Assembly: GCA_937927235.1 (NCBI GenBank)
Contig: CALBCM010000014.1
Location: forward strand, 1-64,000
DNA from: an uncultured Johnsonella sp.
GTDB taxonomy: Bacteria; Bacillota; Clostridia; Lachnospirales; Lachnospiraceae
Length of the DNA stretch: 64,000 nucleotides
Direction: 5' to 3'
Below, in pieces: positions 61,973 to 64,000 of the stretch. The notes below the pieces were generated by a model. The model did no database searches. It was not told the origin of the DNA and was given only the letters and a program-made list of their open reading frames with translations. A program made the translations under genes and the position numbers. Position 1 is the stretch's first letter. Each line of letters opens with the position of its first letter.

Positions 61973-63052
61973 CTATCCTTTATTATTGTATTCCGCATAC
62001 CACTTCGCAAACTTCCCAAGTCCGTCTCTGAGTCTGGTACTCGGCTTATATCCGAAATCTCTCTCAAGTGCGGCAGTATCCGCATAGGTTATCTCAACAT
62101 CACCAGGCTGCATAGGTACCAGCTCTTCATATTCCTTAATATTACAGCCTTTTGGCAGTACCCCGGCTTTTATCAGCTCCTCACCGAGAATATCAACGAA
62201 ATCAAGAAGGTTTTCAGGCTGATTATTTCCTATATTGTATAAAGCATGAGGAGCTATGGGCAGTCCGTCTTCTCCATTTTTTTTCAAGGGAGCTTTTTTT
62301 GCCACCAGTATAATCCCCTCTACTATATCATCAATATAGGTAAAATCCCTTTTACAGTTGCCGTAATTAAATATTTTTATTTTTTCTTTATTTACAAGTT
62401 TATCTGTAAATCCGAAGTATGCCATATCCGGACGCCCTGCAGGACCGTAAACAGTAAAAAAGCGCAGACCTGTCGAGGGTATGTTATAAAGCTTGCTATA
62501 AGAATATGCCATCAGCTCATTGCTTTTTTTAGTAGCTGCATATAGACTTACCGGATTATCGACCTTATCCTCTACACTGTAAGGCACTTTTTTATTACTT
62601 CCGTAAACTGACGAGCTTGAGGCATATACAAGATGCTCTACAGGATAGTGGCGGCAGGCTTCTAAAATATTAAAAAAACCTGTGATATTTGATTCAATAT
62701 ATGCTTCAGGGTTTATAATCGAATAACGTACTCCCGCCTGAGCCGCAAGATTTATAACCAGAGCAGGCCTATATTTATCAAAAAGTGAGTTTATCATTTC
62801 TTTATCTGCTATATTACCCTGAACAAAACTATAATTTTTTCTGTCTTTAATTTTGGAAAGTCTATACTGCTTAAGGCTGACATCATAATAATTATTTATA
62901 TTGTCTATTCCTATCAGTTTTACCTTATCAGTATTATTAAGAATTGTTTCTGCAAGTGAGGCACCTATAAAGCCTGCGGTGCCTGTTATAAGAATTGTTT
63001 TATTTTCTAATTCAATTTCCAGCTTATTTTTAGCTGCTTCATTTTGAACCAT
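61973..63052 (-). CDS. UDP-glucuronate 4-epimerase-type SDR
   Basis: 359 residues. NAD-binding GTAGFIG, DNINNYYDVSLKQYRL, catalytic Y-x3-K in YAATKKSNE, and the group-specific FFTVYGPAGRPDMA that separates UDP-glucuronate epimerases from GalE. Converts UDP-glucuronate to UDP-galacturonate. The first ~17 residues are an extra charged N-terminus. GGGGGC lies 12 bases before ATG, in the end region of the sugar transferase gene; with ugd this makes a galacturonate supply pair. Confidence 0.88.
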   Translation of the reverse strand: MVQNEAAKNKLEIELENKTILITGTAGFIGASLAETILNNTDKVKLIGIDNINNYYDVSLKQYRLSKIKDRKNYSFVQGNIADKEMINSLFDKYRPALVINLAAQAGVRYSIINPEAYIESNITGFFNILEACRHYPVEHLVYASSSSVYGSNKKVPYSVEDKVDNPVSLYAATKKSNELMAYSYSKLYNIPSTGLRFFTVYGPAGRPDMAYFGFTDKLVNKEKIKIFNYGNCKRDFTYIDDIVEGIILVAKKAPLKKNGEDGLPIAPHALYNIGNNQPENLLDFVDILGEELIKAGVLPKGCNIKEYEELVPMQPGDVEITYADTAALERDFGYKPSTRLRDGLGKFAKWYAEYNNKG

Positions 63053-63057
63053 TATGC

Positions 63058-64000
63058 TTACATAGCCCCCTTTCCAAGTATAACCACCTTAAAGGTTTCA
63101 AAGATTATCTGTAAGTCGAGTCCTATACTCCAGTTCTTGATATATTCATTATCAAGCTTAACCACATCTTCAAAATTAAGTATGCTGCTTCTGCCCTTCA
63201 CCTGCCACATTCCTGTAATGCCGGGCTTCACAGCAAGCCTGCTCTTATGTGCAAGCTCATATTTTTCATATTCATCCACAGTAGGAGGGCGCGTGCCTAC
63301 AAGACTCATGTCACCCTTTAATACATTTATAAACTGAGGAATTTCATCTATTGAAAATTTACGCATAATATGTCCAAAGGGAAATATTCTGGGGTCATTT
63401 TCAATCTTAAACATCATTCCGTCCTTGATACGATTTCTTTCCATAAGCTCTTTCTTTCTCTCCTCTGCATCAAGGTACATGGTTCTGAACTTATAGATTT
63501 TAAATTTCCTGCCACTTTTTCCTATCCTTATCTGTGAAAAGAATATAGGACCCGGACTTTGCAGCATTACAATAGGAGCTATTAGAAAAATAAATACAAC
63601 CATAGCCGCTATTCCAAAAAGTGAAATTATTATATCAAACAGCCTTTTTATAAGTATATCTTTCATTGAAACCATATTTATGCTGCTTGTAATAACAGTA
63701 TATCCTCCAAATCCTTCCACAATATTTTTAGAAGCCGGGATTTGACATCTGCTCAAATCAGTATGTACTGTGATTCCCGCTTCCAACAATTTTGCAATCA
63801 TACATTTATCAAGAATTTCATTATTGTCAAAACTGATAAATACTTCATCTACAACATGGCATTTTACATATTCATAGAGGTCATCTAAGGTTGTGACTAC
63901 AGGAATATCCTCTATGTATTTATTTGAGGCCTCCTGATTAGTAAACACTATACCCGATAAATAAAAATCTCTATAGTGCTGCTCCTTAAAGCTTTGGACA
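63058..64000 (-). CDS. Initiating undecaprenyl-phosphate sugar phosphotransferase (partial)
   Basis: The frame stays open to the window edge, so the start and the first membrane helices lie to the right. Visible: a Rossmann-like domain (DIPVVTTLDDLYEYVKCHV), one helix (IIISLFGIAAMVVFIFLIAP), and the full catalytic region: SPGPIFFSQIRIGKSGRKFK, IYKFRTMYLDAEERK, FSIDEIPQFINVLKGDMSLV, TRPPTVDEYEKY, KPGITGMWQVKGRS. It transfers a sugar 1-phosphate to undecaprenyl phosphate and starts repeat-unit synthesis. First known gene of the Wzx/Wzy block. Confidence 0.9.
   Translation of the reverse strand, partial: VQSFKEQHYRDFYLSGIVFTNQEASNKYIEDIPVVTTLDDLYEYVKCHVVDEVFISFDNNEILDKCMIAKLLEAGITVHTDLSRCQIPASKNIVEGFGGYTVITSSINMVSMKDILIKRLFDIIISLFGIAAMVVFIFLIAPIVMLQSPGPIFFSQIRIGKSGRKFKIYKFRTMYLDAEERKKELMERNRIKDGMMFKIENDPRIFPFGHIMRKFSIDEIPQFINVLKGDMSLVGTRPPTVDEYEKYELAHKSRLAVKPGITGMWQVKGRSSILNFEDVVKLDNEYIKNWSIGLDLQIIFETFKVVILGKGAM

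Overview
The window looks like part of a Firmicutes (Clostridia) chromosome, most probably Lachnospiraceae-like. This is inferred from the AT-rich sequence, strong AGGAGG-type ribosome binding sites, secreted proteins carrying choline-binding-type cell-wall repeats, a DUF6273 protein, a YedF/DUF3343/aminotransferase-V selenium-type cluster, and a large Gram-positive style surface glycan locus. No rRNA, tRNA, CRISPR array, IS element or prophage was seen.

Layout. 0-4 kb: a tandem family of secreted cell-wall-binding-repeat proteins, the first cut by the window edge. 4-7.6 kb: DUF457 membrane protein, shikimate kinase, DUF951, an Eis-type acetyltransferase and a DUF2156 protein. 8-10 kb: another large secreted cell-wall-binding protein. 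10.1-13 kb: a CadC/ArsR - HMA metallochaperone - Cd/Zn P-type ATPase operon with a clear promoter/operator. 13.2-16.6 kb: a decaying metal or peptide uptake locus, with an AraC regulator gene broken by an amber codon, a NikB::NikC chimera, NikD, and a NikE::exporter-NBD chimera. 16.6-20 kb: rpiB, a DMT permease and a MATE efflux pump. 20-22.1 kb: cysteine desulfurase-like protein, DUF3343 and YedF. 22.4-26.5 kb: TetR plus a heterodimeric ABC exporter. 26.8-28.5 kb: an exported MBL hydrolase and a lipoprotein. 29-30.8 kb: a BCCT transporter and a small XRE regulator.

30.9-64 kb is almost wholly surface-polysaccharide biosynthesis, mostly on the minus strand, interrupted by an NCS2 purine permease (40.9-42.3 kb) and a clostripain-type lipoprotein (49.5-51.5 kb). 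Three blocks can be told apart. (i) 30.9-40.6 kb: GT2, LicD, RfbH-type dehydrase, three large membrane proteins (GT-C-like) and another GT2. (ii) 42.4-49.3 kb: RfbC epimerase, Wzm/Wzt ABC exporter and a 1307-residue protein combining methyltransferase-fold, kinase-like, coiled-coil, GT2 and GT4 regions, driven from one sigma-A-like promoter. (iii) 52.2-64 kb: a Wzx/Wzy-type locus with initiating sugar transferase, UDP-glucuronate epimerase, UDP-glucose dehydrogenase, four GT4 enzymes and a TupA-like ATP-grasp protein.

The strongest candidates for something little described are the 1307-residue fusion next to Wzm/Wzt, which resembles the E. coli WbdD chain terminator/ruler joined to its polymerase in one chain, and a possible choline theme linking BCCT transporter, LicD and choline-binding-type repeat proteins. 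The most informative decay story is the 13-16.6 kb locus.
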